Assembly (NCBI GenBank): GCA_036490515.1
Contig: DASXDU010000019.1
Location: forward strand, 1-64,000
DNA from: Palsa-1150 sp036490515
GTDB taxonomy: Bacteria; Myxococcota_A; Polyangia; Polyangiales; Polyangiaceae
DNA length: 64,000 nt
Reading direction: 5' to 3'
Shown here: positions 63,006 through 64,000 of the stretch, one piece after another
Layout of the letters: the number at the start of each line of letters is the position of its first letter
Position numbering within the stretch: position 1 is the stretch's first letter
Translations under genes and position numbers: made by a program
The notes under the pieces: model-generated
Databases searched by the model: none
The model's input: the letters and a program-made list of their open reading frames with translations, nothing else
What the model was told of the DNA's origin: nothing

Positions 63006-63914
63006 ATGCTCGCCGCCCACCTCCGTTGCCTGCTGGTCCCTGCCATCGCCCTGCTCGGTATCACCGGGACGGCTGCCGTCGCGCGCGGCGAGTCACCGGC
63101 CAGCCGCTCGGCCGCCGCACAGGAGGCGGTCGTCCGCGCGGGCGCGCGCGTCCTCGAGGGAGAACCCTCCCGCGTCAAGTTCGGGCATGCGGACCTCTAC
63201 GTCCCCACGTTCTTTCACCCGGTCGACGGTGCGTACGACCTCGTCGTGCACTTCCACGGCATTCCGTCCCTCCAGGAGAACAACGTCGAGCAAGCTCGCC
63301 TGAACGTGGTCGTCGTGAGCGTGAACCTGGGCATCGCGTCGGACGCCTACTCCGCCGCCTTCCGTGCTCCTGGCTCGTTCGACGCGCTCCTCGCGCAGGC
63401 GCAGCGCGCGCTCGACAAGACGGGCCGCGCCCCGGGCGCGCATCTCGGGCGAATCGCGCTCACGGCGTGGAGCGCGGGTTTCGCGTCGGTCGGCGCAATC
63501 CTGAAGCAGCCGGGGGTCGCCGACCGCGTGGACGCCGTCCTTCTCGCGGACGGGCCCCATACGATGTACGACGGCCCGCACCACATCTACGAGCCCGGGA
63601 TGGAGAAGTGGGTGCGCTTCGCGCGCGAGGCGATGCACGGAGACAAGCTCTTCGCGCTCACGCACTCGTCGATCCAGACCATCGGCTACCCGAGCACGAC
63701 GGAGACCATCGGGGAGCTCCTCCGCGAGGCGGGCGTCGACAAGACGCAGCGTGAGGCGGTGGGCCCGCGGGGTATGCGCGAGATCTACGAGAGCAACGTC
63801 GGATCGTTCCACGTCGAGGGCTTCGAGGGCCAGACCAAGGAAGATCACATCGATCACATCAAGGGGATGGGCGAGACGCTCCTGCCCTACCTGCGCGACC
63901 GCTGGCAGAAGTAA
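63006..63914 (+). CDS. Secreted alpha/beta-hydrolase-like protein, 302 aa
   Basis: ATG at 63006 follows CCGAAGGAG. A signal peptide (LLVPAIALLGITGTAAVARG) precedes a hydrolase-like body: the oxyanion motif DLVVHFHGIP, the nucleophile elbow in ALTAWSAGFASVG (A-x-S-x-G variant) and a late HVEGF / DHIDH region offering the catalytic His. Probably an extracellular or periplasmic esterase, substrate unknown. The last 86 bases of the window after it hold nothing recognisable. Confidence 0.8.
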   Translation: MLAAHLRCLLVPAIALLGITGTAAVARGESPASRSAAAQEAVVRAGARVLEGEPSRVKFGHADLYVPTFFHPVDGAYDLVVHFHGIPSLQENNVEQARLNVVVVSVNLGIASDAYSAAFRAPGSFDALLAQAQRALDKTGRAPGAHLGRIALTAWSAGFASVGAILKQPGVADRVDAVLLADGPHTMYDGPHHIYEPGMEKWVRFAREAMHGDKLFALTHSSIQTIGYPSTTETIGELLREAGVDKTQREAVGPRGMREIYESNVGSFHVEGFEGQTKEDHIDHIKGMGETLLPYLRDRWQK

Positions 63915-64000
63915 GAGCACCGGCGAACGGAGCGCACGGCGAACCAGCGCCGGGCGCCCCGCTGCGCCAGGGCGCCTTTCAGGCTTCCGCTTCGACCCTC

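Overview
The window is very GC-rich with strongly G/C-ending codons. It is dense with eukaryote-like Ser/Thr kinases, FHA-domain regulators, SUMF1-type and cysteine-repeat lipoproteins, and tandem repeats. This points to a large-genome myxobacterium, most likely of the Polyangia (inference from gene content and style; no 16S rRNA or other taxonomic marker is present). About 57 genes can be supported. No tRNA, rRNA, CRISPR array, transposase or phage integrase was seen.

Layout. 1-4749: a minus-strand run of three unknown proteins ending in a wax-ester synthase/DGAT. 4913-5590: a lone unknown gene. 5615-9535: a tightly overlapping minus-strand chain, glgC > ApaH-like phosphatase > Rieske protein > prmA > rsmE. 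9570-12287: a zinc-ribbon/coiled-coil kinase and a methyltransferase lipoprotein. 12408-16849: a VanW protein, an MltD-like LysM transglycosylase and an aldo/keto reductase. 16889-17489: a 17-unit, 21-bp tandem array and a dispersed repeat that also opens the window. 17489-23079: a FadL-family protein coupled to a 1373-residue lipoprotein. 23221-27362: glmU, an OmpA-like lipoprotein, murA and hisG (cell wall and histidine housekeeping). 27399-33226: a ComEA-like protein, small unknowns, a duplicated-domain lipoprotein, a DUF4870 protein, a DUF362 Tat protein, an FHA-GGDEF cyclase, a 42-bp hairpin minisatellite and a glutathione S-transferase.

33249-37975 is a coherent redox module: a YbjN-like protein, an outer-membrane barrel, a 13-haem c-type cytochrome, a small protein and an Ig-like lipoprotein with one haem site. 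It looks like a trans-outer-membrane electron conduit. 38171-45726 holds a kinase translationally coupled to a SUMF1 lipoprotein, three cysteine-rich lipoproteins, a solo NFACT-R domain, an endoglycoceramidase-like GH5 enzyme and a TPR protein. 45843-52226 holds unknown genes, a glycosyltransferase/epimerase pair and another kinase coupled to a TPR protein.

52275-62040 is the most unusual segment. It has an FHA/sigma-54-type activator, then a VgrG that stops short of a C-terminal spike. Next is a separate protein combining Ig-like modules, a hydrophobic core and a VgrG-like beta-repeat tail. After a 7-bp gap come a SUMF1 lipoprotein and a roughly 1000-residue cysteine-repeat lipoprotein. This could be an orphan type-VI-like secretion island with a split spike. 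The right end holds a one-TM unknown protein and a secreted alpha/beta-hydrolase-like protein.

Many neighbours are joined by NTGA stop/start overlaps (ATGA, GTGA, TTGA and probably CTGA), so translational coupling is the usual operon grammar here.
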